Of a stretch of DNA of 64,000 bases, positions 51,801-62,221 are shown piece by piece. The notes under the pieces are model-generated. The model had not been told where the DNA came from and did not search any database. It worked only from the letters and a program-made list of their open reading frames with translations. Made by a program: the position numbers and the translations under genes. Positions within the stretch are counted from its first letter, which is position 1. Every line of letters starts with the position of its first letter. The stretch comes from Apostichopus japonicus (Eukaryota; Echinodermata; Holothuroidea; Aspidochirotida; Stichopodidae), in assembly GCF_037975245.1 (NCBI RefSeq), contig NC_092574.1, positions 10,999,213-11,063,212 on the forward strand. The letters run 5' to 3'.

Positions 51801-53272
51801 CTTCGAGGCGGGCTTTGCAATCTCAGCCAAAGCACTGTATTATGTAAAAGCACACTTTGGAGTTGAAATATGATAATAATTTCCACTAGAGTCCTGTAAT
51901 ATTGTAGGATATTGGCTTGACCATCGAGTTTACTTTCAGTTAACGAAATAAGTAGAGAAACAATTTGTTCACTTCATGTGTTTCATAGTAATGTGAAACT
52001 GAAAAGTTGGGGATCAAATAAAGCTCTCATTTACTTCATCTTTTACTAAAAGAAAAAGAACTAGGAGTGTGTCCTTGTTTGGTAAGTTGCGACCTACCTC
52101 TACTTATACAAAGGCCAGCCAAATGCAAAAAAAAAATTGTTTTAATGTTGATCTGTCAGCAGCTGGTGAAAGGTCGGTATTTTAAATTATGACCCTATTT
52201 CATAATCTTATTTAGAATGTGCACCGTATATATTCACATTTTATTACTACATAAACCAGAACTGATCTCTTCAGCCCTTTTAATTACTCACTAATTATCA
52301 TTCATTTACAGTATGTAAAAAAATGCAAAATTAAACAGTTTCTCATGAAATATGCAAATTTCTTCTGTAAATCCCCCCCCCCCCCAGAAATGAAAAAAAA
52401 TTGGAAAAGGCACTCCGAAGGGCAGTTTTGAATGTTTCTCTGAGATTTAGTAATCTGGCAACAGTGTTGTAAATCAACCTTGAGTGATTCCAGACTGCAC
52501 GCTGACTGTAACTTACCTTCACATCGGTAGCATAGCAGTGCTATTATATTCATCCCTCTTTTCGGAGGAGGTAGTAAGTATGTAATATTGGCATTGAAAC
52601 ATGGCCGTGCTACATACCAGCTAATAATGTTTTTAGTGTCTTAAATCTTCTTCATCCGTATCGGCTGCAAATTTGAGGATGCCAAATTCTGTTTATAAAG
52701 TTTTCATGAGTACTCTTCCTGGGGGAGTTGCAATTGTGCAAAATGATTTCTGGATCTAAGGGTCTAATGATATCACGTCTCAGTTAGTGTACTCGAGGGC
52801 AATGACAAGAACCTATTACTGTAGTCCATGTAAAGTTAGGTCAAATGGTTTATGGGGATGTATGTGTTACAGTTGAATAGAAGAGACCACTCACACTATG
52901 TACTGCAACTAGGATGTCAAATGAAGAGAAAGCTTAACTTTCTGTGGGTGCTAAAAACTAAAGTTGAGAGAAAACATCTTTACTCGGTGTTAAATCACCA
53001 TTAAAGCTTACAAACACAAATATTGCCACAAAATAAGAGAAAACCCTATATATGGTCAATTTATCATACTTGACAACATTTTTGTGACTTTCCACCTTAT
53101 CTCTCCCCTCCTCCTCAACCCCTACCCACCATAAATATAATTTAATAACAATGAAGAGGTGATTTACAATGTTTAACGAATAACATTATGTTTCCTTTCT
53201 TTTCCTCCCTTCATGAAATTCTCAGATCAAAGCTATGACAACAACTCTCAGGGACAACCTAGACTATTGTAG
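27811..53272 (+). CDS. UBN1: Ubinuclein (HIRA-complex subunit, UBN1/UBN2 family)
   Basis: Ubinuclein is the Hpc2-like subunit of the HIRA histone H3.3 chaperone complex in the nucleus. Coding exons: 27811-27975, 31886-31978, 32673-32774, 33267-33410, 34875-35002, 35297-35738, 38576-38643, 39473-39642, 41107-41185, 42823-42933, 44136-44279, 45229-46835, 48529-48612, 53226-53272. Total 3384 nt, 1127 aa, phases consistent. The NHRD-like segment ([20 protein letters not shown]) is at about 27-46. The Hpc2-related domain spans about 76-155 ([46 protein letters not shown]). Lysine-rich stretches follow. The conserved middle domain is about 368-555 ([67 protein letters not shown]). Exon 12 encodes a long disordered S/P/T-rich region. 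Whether it is UBN1- or UBN2-like is undecided. The last exon is the least certain. Confidence 0.9.
28560..28866 (+). pseudogene. PIF1/Helitron-type helicase-like fragment in UBN intron 1
   Basis: An open stretch, clearest at about 28690-28845, reads [20 protein letters not shown] then [13 protein letters not shown]. The pattern NMR-x-n-F-x2-LLxLGxGK is found in PIF1-like helicases of Helitrons and related elements. It is short, with no helicase motifs I or II nearby and no Rep domain, so at most it is a relic. Recognition by eye; moderate to low certainty. Confidence 0.3.
28900..29240 (+). promoter_or_regulatory. CpG-containing, CCAAT-box region inside UBN intron 1
   Basis: This stretch has a Y-box/inverted CCAAT motif (ctgattggtc at about 28923-28932). 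It also has several CpG words (gacgtaacgtg, ggtcacgtg, ggcgcgtagg), more than the surrounding AT-rich intron. It could be an internal promoter of ubinuclein or the promoter of the mobile element relic just upstream. There is no transcript evidence. Confidence 0.2.
33430..33960 (-). pseudogene. Decayed 3' end of a non-LTR retrotransposon reverse transcriptase
   Basis: Minus-strand frames show the C-terminal RT pattern of Jockey/CR1/L2-like elements: [20 protein letters not shown] and QRIQN (33530-33946 frame), then [20 protein letters not shown] and [10 protein letters not shown] (33487-33681 frame). The two parts are in different frames, so at least one frameshift separates them. No endonuclease or upstream RT motifs are present, as expected of a 5'-truncated copy. 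It sits in UBN intron 4, antisense to the gene, and extends close to exon 4. Confidence 0.8.
35703..35970. repeat. 94-bp tandem triplication spanning the UBN exon 6 donor
   Basis: Three copies start at 35703 (gtcttattagag, inside exon 6), 35797 (gtctctctagac) and 35891 (gtctcattagag), a period of exactly 94 bp. Each includes aaattaaagaggtat, so the exon 6 end and its GT donor (35738/35739) are repeated twice more, near 35833 and 35927. Exon 6 codons are thus copied into intron 6. Reading past the first donor gives GTA TAA, an immediate stop. Confidence 0.9.
36230..36340. repeat. Purine-rich GGAAGGAGGG tract
   Basis: A strand-asymmetric G/A-rich run in UBN intron 6, with ggaaggaaggagggagggag at about 36309-36330 and a G run at 36292-36299. 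It lies just before the hAT-like element. Confidence 0.6.
36368..38018. mobile_element. hAT-like element in UBN intron 6
   Basis: The ends are TAGGGTTGGGCGATAT and the inverted form TATCGCCCAACCCTA. An identical 8-bp direct repeat CTCATAAT flanks them (36360-36367 and 38019-38026). Subterminal regions are rich in TATCGCGATA-type repeats on both sides. The element is 1,651 bp long with no transposase ORF, so it is non-autonomous. Near its left end is an 18-bp perfect palindrome (36456-36493). Confidence 0.9.
40407..40635. mobile_element. 229-bp hAT-like MITE in UBN intron 8
   Basis: The terminal inverted repeats are CAGGGTTGTCACCA (left) and TGGTGACAACCCTG (right), a perfect 14-bp match. They are flanked by an 8-bp target duplication ATCCTGGT (40399-40406 and 40636-40643). 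The interior repeats CCGCCCGG motifs and has no ORF. Confidence 0.9.
41213..41304. repeat. 22-bp tandem repeat after UBN exon 9
   Basis: Four copies of gtcgacacatatatttcatc plus two bases start at 41219, 41241, 41263 and 41285. The array begins about 30 bp after the exon 9 donor (41186). Confidence 0.9.
43130..43440. repeat. 116-bp tandem repeat in UBN intron 10
   Basis: A unit beginning gttggcaactcccgttgatt occurs at 43198 and 43314 (period 116). Each unit is itself built from shorter cacccctggttgacca-type subrepeats that also extend to either side. The reverse-strand open frames here are a by-product of the repeat, not genes. Confidence 0.85.
48384..48505. repeat. 20-bp tandem repeat before UBN exon 13
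   Basis: The unit gagtcatgcgattctcngta repeats with a 20-bp period at 48394, 48414, 48434 and 48454, with diverged copies to about 48500. It ends about 25 bp before the exon 13 acceptor (exon starts 48529). Confidence 0.9.
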
Positions 53273-53400
53273 CCTCTCTGCCAAAATTCTTAAGAGGCAG
53301 ACGGAAGCTCTTTTCGCATCCGACCAACGTTGTTTCAAAATCCGATGGCTGGACAACGAGTCACATCGGTGAATAAATGCTGCACTACAACCAAAAGTAT
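53273..53400 (+). terminator. UBN 3' UTR with polyadenylation signal
   Basis: An AATAAA hexamer at 53372-53377 lies about 100 nt after the proposed UBN stop codon. It is a reasonable poly(A) signal. Further AT-rich sequence follows, so a longer 3' UTR is possible. Confidence 0.5.
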
Positions 53401-54179
53401 TTTGAGCCTAGCCTATTCAACTTGAGAGGTTTTATGAAATTTTGCTGCATTTGACGTGTGGTACCTGTTTTCTACTCGATTTCAGAAAACTGTATTGTTT
53501 TTTGTTTTTACATGTAAAAGTTAGTTTGATGTCACTATGAATGAAGATGACACACCCTGATTTTTTGGGTTATCTCAGATTTTTTCTTAAGTGTTTGGAA
53601 ATTAACGTTGGTTTGTTTCATTTTGATTGATGAGAGAGACCCTGGTTTTCTTTAATTATGAGAATGTAACAGAATTCCAGAGGTACATTAAGTGCATTAT
53701 AGTAATAGAGTTGATTTAAACATATAGCCTCTGCTTTCCATCATGATGTTTGTTTACTCTGTGTGTAATGTGAAATTCTAGTCGCCTGAAGTGTCAAAAC
53801 TTATCTGTAGAAAACAAAAACATTGTTAACAAGGGTAAGTTAGATTAAAATCTGGGGATAGATCACTTAATAACATACACAGGACAGCATCTCTAAATAA
53901 TACGGTTAACGGTTAATGTCTCCTGCCACACAAATGGAAGTATAACGTAGCGTTGCTCTGTACCATGTGCATCTGTCTTGGTGTTTACTCTGTCTTATCG
54001 AAGGGAAAATATGCAATAAGGTAGAATGCAAAATAATGGTGTAGTTGGAACAGAAAGTATGTACAGTTAATGGTATTTTCATTATATCATAAGTGTTCAC
54101 AAAATGCATGAATTGAGAAGAAAAGTCAGAGATTTTCATAATGGTAATGTTGTGTATCATCCCTTGATTTCTCCATGCA

Positions 54180-54562
54180 CCTACCCATCTCCCCACCCAG
54201 AACAGGTAAACCATCCCATCTCCGCACCCATCACAGGTAAATTGTCCCATCTCTACACCCATCACAGGTAAACCGCTCCATCTCCGCACCCATCACAGGT
54301 AAACCATCCCATCTCTGCACCATCAGAGGTAAACCACACTATCTCTGCACCCATCACAGGTAAACCGCCCATCCCTCACCCATTACAGATAAACCGCCCA
54401 TCCCGCACCCATTACAGATAAACCGCAGAGGTAAATCGCCCCATCACCGCACCCATCACAGGCAAATCGCACCATCTCCGCACCCTTCACAGTTAAACCG
54501 TTCCATCTCCACACCCATCACAGATAAACCGCACCATCTCCACACCCATCACAGATAAACTT
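54180..54562. repeat. 31-bp minisatellite downstream of UBN
   Basis: About twelve copies of a 31-bp unit close to ccatctccgcacccatcaca plus ggtaaaccgtc. Regular starts are visible (acagg at 54202, 54233, 54264, 54295); some later copies have small deletions. The long minus-strand frame across it is not coding, because 31 is not a multiple of three and the composition is simple. Confidence 0.95.
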
Positions 54563-54814
54563 GTCTGTACTTTAGTGAACTAAGAAAATATTACATAATA
54601 CCAGCATATCATAGATTCATGTGCACAAGATGTAACTGTTACAGGGGAAGTTTTATGGCATTCCGGAAAAAATAGCTATCTTTCTAATAGGTATATTTGT
54701 TGAGCACTGCTGTGTTACTGCATAGTGGTTGAAATATATCTATATTGACACGATCAGATTATCCTTTTGGCTAAGATCATTTGTAGTATTATGTTCCCCT
54801 TGTAGGGAAACTGA

Positions 54815-54900
54815 TACACATCTGACGATGATCACACGGTCAGTCTAGATGGAAGGGGACTGGAGTTGAGAACGGACCAGTCATTTTGGTTATTCTGGGG
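54815..54900. repeat. Diverged dispersed repeat, copy A
   Basis: The segment gatacacatctgacgatgat through ggactggagttgagaacgga resembles 61648-61735. The two share words such as acgatgat, gggact and gttgaga in the same order and orientation. Confidence 0.45.
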
Positions 54901-57900
54901 TGACTTCTTAAAAGTGTTTGGTTTTTATCTTAAGATCTCTATTGTTCATTGCAAAGAACGACTGGAATTAGATCTAATGCCATACTTCACACAGCAACTA
55001 CTAATTCAGTCACATTGTGCAAAAACTAGCAATATACCCCGTGCATTGTATCAAAGATAATTCACCTTCGGATAAACAGAAAAGACGAAATATAGAAGGA
55101 AATATGTCAATGGAACTGACCTTATCAAAGAGAAAATCACAACAATTTTACTCCACACATGTGATCTGAAAACGAAATCCACCAGGTATAGCCTACCCAT
55201 ATACGGAGGCCTAGCCTAACGTTTAGAAGTAGTAGTTACTGTTGCTACTATTAATGGGCTAGATCTAGTATAACACTGAAGCGCTTAATGTTATATAGTA
55301 ACGGTTAGGCTGCTGTGGTTATCGCACGCTACGTTCGACAAAGGATAACGTTAAGGGTTAGGAAGCAAGTCTGTTATGAGATAGTAGCCTAATGCATTCG
55401 TTTGGGTAAAAGATATGAAGGTAGCCAAGGACTAGGCCTATTGTTCTGTTAATGTAGCATGTTGTAAGGATAGGAGTTAGGGGCCTAGGCTAGCCTTTTG
55501 TGTACATGTATGTAACTTAAGCATGTCCTTCCTCTTTCTTTAGCTTAGGACAGTGTAAGCAACGCCCACCCCCATCATCATATTTCAGGCAATAATCTAC
55601 TTTGAGAATCTCATTCATCTGGAGGTGCACAATAATAGATCATATTTCAGTCAAGCTAATTTGCTGTTCCTGCTCTTACAGTCTTAGGAGTGCAATTTTT
55701 TTAATAAGCTTCTTAACATCTTCTCAGAACATCAGCCTAGGTAAATGGTGTATACATTTAATAAATAAAACTGATCATTTCCAGCCCAGTGGGCAACTAA
55801 TGTCTATGTCTGAAACTCTGAATATCAGTTTTCATTTTACAATTTCATCTTGGTCACTGTTGTTGATGACAAAGTTTCTTAAGGAGAGAATACAATGTTG
55901 TTACTTGAGCAAAATTAAGTGAAATGTTGCCAGGCTCAGTATCATTGCATTGTTCCCTATAGGCTAGTTTCAAAACAAAGTTTACAAATACACTGATTGT
56001 CTCACTTGTTTATTTTACATATCTTTCAATTCTTACCGTTGCATCCTTGTGTTCTTAAGGTGAAATTAAGTTTTATTAACGAGCTTGCTCGTTCAACTTC
56101 TACTACCTTCAATTAATGCTGCATTTTCTGCTAGCAGGCATTTGTTCAGCGTATGTATTTCTATGATAGCAACAATGCATCATTGTAGTGACCGACACTC
56201 ACATTTATTACCTTTGTTTGCCTCTGAAGAATATGCTAAACTGAGATTTTAAGGAGAAAATTCAACAATGTTGTTTGAGCAAAATGATGTGAAATATTTG
56301 CCATGCACAGTATTAATTGGAAATGAAATTGAATTAACCCTCACTAATTGAAATACAATTTTTTGTGTCATTTGTTATGTACAATATCAATTTTCCCAAA
56401 TGTTTTCCTAAGGCAATTATGAAATCTTGCATTCAGCCTTTCCTATTTTATTCTCTAAAACTGCTGCCATTGAAACACATGCTATGATCTGTTAGTCATG
56501 TCCTTTGTATGACTGTAAAATTACCATTTGGGGTTGGATGTGGAGATGACAAAGTCTAGATTATTCCCCCACCCCACCTTTACTCCAAACTACCTGAGGT
56601 TGGTATTACTAGAATTGGAAATAATTTTAATTCCAAACTTTGCTTAAATTCAATTATTTTAAATTTGCTATGACAAAACACATAAAGGAAAAGGTAGGCT
56701 GTAAAATGTCACAATGATGGGTTTTATTCAAGTCTTTGTTTCACACCCAAGAGTGTAATGTCTATAAAGTTATGAGCTATACATGTAAAATTAAGTGGTT
56801 AATTTGAGATGGGATTTGGAGCTTGGTATATGAAGGAGGGTTATAGGGGGATATACAGTACGTTAAGTCGGAATAATTTAGTGTTCTAATTTTGTATAGT
56901 AGGTTGGAAGGCTTTGTACATTGCCTTACAAAATACTATGGATTGTGTGTACAAAGAAAACTGCTATACATCTTTACACAGTTTGTATAACATTTTGCAC
57001 AGCATTTTGTGATGCGATGCTGGATCAATTTTTCCCTGAAAGTTTTTAATCCAGATTGGATTATTTTTGTTCTGTATTTCTTCACAGTGTGCATTGGTTA
57101 CGAATGTAATCAGTAACTTGTAGTGTTAAAGGCATGTTTCATATTACAGGGAATTAGTTAAACAACTTGTCAGCTCCAAGACAACCTCCAAAGCTGAGTT
57201 TGGTTGTCTGAAAAGTAATTTGTTACTCTTGGACGATGGAATGACTGTTATATATTTGCCCTGGTTATAACCAGATGTTCTCTGCAGGGGGTTGGTATAG
57301 GGTAGGGGTGAGGACAGGATGAGGTGAATAATTTCAATTTGCACAAGTGTACTTTGATAGTATTCCTTTAGGTAAAGTGTTAGCTCTCACACCCCGCACA
57401 CCGTCCCTTTCTCAATATTGCTACTTAGGTAGTTTGCATTGCTATAGGTACATGCAGAACATAGGATCTGCTTAATTGAACAAACGAAAGTGATGCCTTA
57501 GGTTTTCAGGATTCTTTGCTGTGAGATAATAATTACATGTATCGTTATCTCATCAATGGACTCATTGAATGCCCATATAAATGAGAGTTGAAATATTGAC
57601 TCAGCAATTTTCTTTTCAAGTCCCATCTGGGCCACCGTAGTATCTAACAGCTATTGGGAAGTGTATATTGAATACCCAGATCCCCCATTGAACTAAGAGC
57701 ATCCCCCACCACCTCCAACACTCCCTAGTTAATAATATTTCAGTTGAACCTCTTTAATGTCTAGGAATAAGTTTGAGCATTAAAACCTTCAATAAATACA
57801 GAAAGTTGCGTCAGTTAATATTTTGCTCTAATTTAGGGACATCGTCGGTGACTGGCTGAAGATTATTTGTGTATCAGATATTTACCTCAATTAGTTTAAG

Positions 57901-58283
57901 ACTTCACAGCCCTGTAATTGTTAAGTATTTTTCATAAGATCTATTATCCCCAACCATTGTCTTTACCGTTTCTGTTGAGATTTTGTAGACGTACAGTACC
58001 GTATACGAATGTTCACAGTTTTCTTCAAATTTTTGGAAATGTTTTGTACATTTTGTTCAACTCTGATGACGTACAGTTTAGTTTGTGTGATATCAACAAA
58101 TTGAATATTCATGTCCATCATTGAATAAATGAAGAAGAATGAAACAAAATCATGAACGATCCATGAAGAATTTTTTTTAAAGTACTTGAAGTTTCATTTG
58201 TAAATATATGGTTGTTTAAACAAAAGTCTTGTTTCTTTGGCCATGAAAGTTAGATTTCACTGATACTAAGTAGATGAGTATTA

Positions 58284-58440
58284 TAAATTATGGCTTTAAA
58301 TGATTTCGTCTGTTCCTGCATGTGAAGGGCCCTGAGGTTTGCTAATAGAGTGAGAACAATTCCTAAGTAGGCAGGTATTATGGCTTTAAATGATGTTCGT
58401 CTATTCCTGCATGTGCAGTCGGTTTGCTAATATAACGAAA
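58284..58440. repeat. 90-bp-period direct duplication
   Basis: tatggctttaaatgat followed by cgtctnttcctgcatgtg and gtttgctaata occurs at 58290 and again at 58380. A separate 28-bp duplication (aggcctgcgggttataaagg) lies at 58535 and 58563. Confidence 0.75.
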
Positions 58441-60722
58441 TCAATTACCAATGTTTGCTATGAGAATGAAGTGGCTGCAGGAGATTGAAATTTATGACTT
58501 TTGCATATTCTTAGCAAAATAAGAGATAGTTCACAGGCCTGCGGGTTATAAAGGTAGTTTATAGGCCTGCGGGTTACAAAGGTCGTGTACCATGAGAAAG
58601 TAATGTCAGAGAAGGTTCAAAGGATTGTTCCGGAAGCAAAAGGTGATTGCTAGGCAAATTTGCTGTAAAAGTTATGATTATGAGAAGGTTTAGTTTTTCG
58701 AATTAGAATAAATTTAGTCATCCATAGTATCTCGAGTTAGGGGTAAGATGTTGAGATGGGATGTCCAGCTAAACGTGTGGAACAATACGTCTTACATTTC
58801 CTACCATCAGAATATTCCTTTAATGTTTATGTATGTGTGTGTGTCTTTTGTACTTTTGTTACAAAATTCCTAAGACGTGTGCAGGCATCCCTATCATCTC
58901 GGCCCCTCCACATGTAGGCTTTATTTGTTTTGCTCCAGTGCTACCGACTTTACTTAAAGGTCATCAGTCGTATAGGCCCCCGGTTTAAGCCTTTCAAAAC
59001 TTGCTATACCTCTAGCAAAAGTACTTTCAAAGGTACTTTGTCCTTCAAAACTAGTAATTCCAGACTTTGAGGAGGATATTATTCGACCGAAATTGAGGCG
59101 AAATATGTGGAGAATGACAGAAAAAAATATATGAAAGTGGAGCGAGAGGTGATCAAATTGTCACTGCCTAGCATTATTGTTAATGATCAAATCATATAGT
59201 TTGATCGTCAATTGTCGTCTAGTTTGTGTTTAACAGACATCTACATACATATAATCCAAAATAATATGATATAATTGCTCCAAATTAAAGACCTTATCCA
59301 AGCCCGAAGCTTGGAAATTCTTAGTTGGAGGGACACGATCAATTCAAGGGGCACCACCAACAAGTTTGGGAGTCGCACATTGAATCATCACGTCCTATAA
59401 TTTAGAAGTTTACATGAAAGTACAAGAAATTGCCCAATATGGGTTGAAATTTCATCACCCTGCGGGCACGATTATATACTAACATAGTCAATGGCATCAT
59501 TTGAAATGATACTTGACTGGCCGAGCTGATCAGCATATGACTGTTCTTATAACATACAAAGAGTAAATGACACAATTTACCCGAAATCAACCCAAACTTT
59601 CAATCACTTCAAGAGATTGTCTTCCGTAAGTCATTTCTTATATTCCAATTTTCTCTAAAAACCTATTTAAGTATTGATTCCTTTGTAAAGTGTTTTCCTT
59701 CACGATTATTTTGATACCGTCAGATTTTCATGGACACAGCCGCCTCTTAAATATACAGTTGGCGACATTTATATTCGGACTTGTTTGCCATTGTCTGTGC
59801 AATCAAAGACAAATCAGATCAAATTGTGCTATTATAGGAACACCGAGAAGCAGAGGTAAGTAAAAAAAAAACAGTTTATGTTTCAACCTCCATGAGATGA
59901 AATTATTTTTGGCTATTAGCACTGATCTACATACGGCTAGGAAAGAAACAGGAATCATGTTAGAAGTAGGTACAGGTTATACAAATCAGACCACTTCCGG
60001 GTGGAGTTATACCTTCTAAATAAAGCGTTGTGGTTTGTAGCTAACGACGATCCATACGTTAGTATCTTAAGATTTACCAAGAAAGTGCAGTTTGATCCTG
60101 TTGGTGTCTTCTATATTATGAACGCAATTTTCTTCATGAGACACAAAGTCGTTCAGAACATGGACGGGTTTATTTATGATCATTATTATTAGTAGTAGCA
60201 TTTTTTTTTCGGGAGAGGGGGGGGGGGGGGGTTGTCTCATTTGCAAAGAAGGTGTTACCTTTTTCTTTATCGATGAAGAACAAGTGGCTCAAAAGGCATG
60301 ATTCCTGTTGAAGCGGCTTGATCTCTGTTTCGGTTGTTTGGGTTTTAAGTTTGTTTATTTCTTCGATACGAAATTAACAATGGCGCAAAGATAAATAAAT
60401 AAATTACACTGAGATGAGAAGAGATGTGGAGGACTAAAGACGCACATTTGTTATTACTATAGTATGGTCAATGTAAAGGCCATACAGATAATCTGTACAA
60501 GTGTACATTAGGCTAATCCATAATCAACTTGGCAATGTCAAAAGTGTCTGTCTCTGATCTTCGAACTGAAACGCATGTAGACATAACCGTACAGTTGAGC
60601 TTGGACAACTCTATGCGAAGATCTTAAACGCATACTCTGGTATAGCAGAAGTTGATTGCTGAACAAAAATTGCCGGGACGTTCAGATCTCATGTAAAACC
60701 ACATCCCTGATACTATTGGCTC

Positions 60723-60827
60723 CTTTGTATGACCAGGGAGTTGTTATGGAAGGTGGTTTTAAGGACATGGTGATAAAATCACTGAAGACAGAACTCCATT
60801 CCATAACAACTCCCTGGTATGACAAAG
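60723..60827. repeat. Inverted repeat with 29-bp arms
   Basis: ctttgtatgaccagggagtt and onward (60723-60751) is complementary to 60799-60827 with about two mismatches; the spacer is 47 nt. It could be a tiny foldback element. No target duplication is evident. Confidence 0.7.
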
Positions 60828-61647
60828 ATGTGACTTCTTTTATATGTGGTGATAGCTTGTGATTGCATCTGGCAATAACAGAGTGAATGATATCAGGAGC
60901 GCAATTGAACTGCATTTTCCACCTCTATGATATCTAATTCATTTATACAAAATGGAAATAATGTTTCTGCCTCTCCCACGCTCCCACCACCCCACCCTCC
61001 ACAAAAAATATAAGAAATATGATGACATTTTAAGTACATAGTACATTGACGGCTACTTATCACAATTTCTGTTATCATACAACCCCTTTAATACACATCA
61101 CTGAAGTTCTTAACGTAGAATACGGAAGACGTATATAGGCTGTGTGATGTTGTGGTAGAGTAACTTGTCTATGAATCTCTGAATATACCATGATATGGTA
61201 TTTATAGTACTCTACTTACATCTTCAACCGTGCGAAGTTGGCACTAATCCCGTGGAAGTGACATCAATTAGATATCCCCTCGTGCATTTAGATGATAACT
61301 TTATGCAGACATTGTATGTAGGGCCTACCTGTATATGTGGAACACGTAATAAGACGTGTTACTGCAATTAGAGATTTTTGCATCAACTTTATTTTCCCAC
61401 ATTTACCAAAGAATTTCTCTCATAGAAATTGAGAAGCATAAAAGCAGAAGATTCTCCAGGAATTTACAAAGGTGACATTTATAAGTGCATGAGATAAATG
61501 TTACACATTGTTCTTTCAAATAAAGTCGTTTGACTGGAAGAAACGTCGCCTACACGCAGTGCACTAAATTCCTCATGTACACGTGTTTCCTATGAGAATT
61601 CTGCGTTGTTTTTTCCCGTCACCTTCGGTATCTATTACATTTCTCAG

Positions 61648-61735
61648 AGACACGTGACACACATTTAACGATGATGTCACAGTGTCGATGCAACGGGACT
61701 AGGGTTGAGAGGGGATCAGTTTATGTATAGTTTGG
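61648..61735. repeat. Diverged dispersed repeat, copy B
   Basis: The segment gacacacatttaacgatgat through gggactagggttgagagggg aligns with 54815-54900 with several small indels. Weak reading-frame similarity exists (DDVTVSMQRD here, DDDHTVSLDGRG in copy A), but this copy has an in-frame stop. Confidence 0.45.
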
Positions 61736-62198
61736 TTTTCGTGTCCATCCGGTTCTATCTTGGTTGGCTTTTCTGAACAAAGTATACTATTACATCATAA
61801 AGTATAAATAGGTTTATGCGGCTTGAAATTAACATCTCGTCCGAATTTGAGTGCTTGCTCATAGCTGTACTCTCTGACTGTAACATGATACATTTATATC
61901 TGTCAGTGTACTTGAAGAAAATCAATACTTCTCATTGCTGTTATATCAAACTAGAAGTATTATGTTATATGCTTACCGGAACTTTCTTCGGTCCATCGAT
62001 TATTTGGGCACTCTCGACAAGTGGGAGAGCAGGTACGGCGGACCCGGGAGTGGGGAGGGGGGGGGAGGGATGTTGGCAAGTCCAAGAAAATTTGCATTGA
62101 AAAAGCCAAACGATATGAAACTAATATTCTTCGTAAATTAATAATAGCCGGCTATAATTATTCAAAACGTTCTTCAGTGCCGCAGTAAATCCCTTTGT

Positions 62199-62221
62199 CT
62201 TCGACCTCACAGAGGTCGAAG
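62199..62221. repeat. Short perfect hairpin
   Basis: cttcgacctc, loop aca, gaggtcgaag: a perfect 10-bp stem with a 3-nt loop. Nothing around it suggests a function. Confidence 0.6.

Noticed and set aside
53906..54289. 127-aa minus-strand ORF
   Set aside because: It runs through the 31-bp minisatellite; the repetitive W/G-rich peptide is a by-product of the repeat.
60001..60192. 63-aa plus-strand ORF (MELYLLNKALWF...)
   Set aside because: No recognisable family, no flanking splice signals and a stop codon just upstream; not enough to call a gene.
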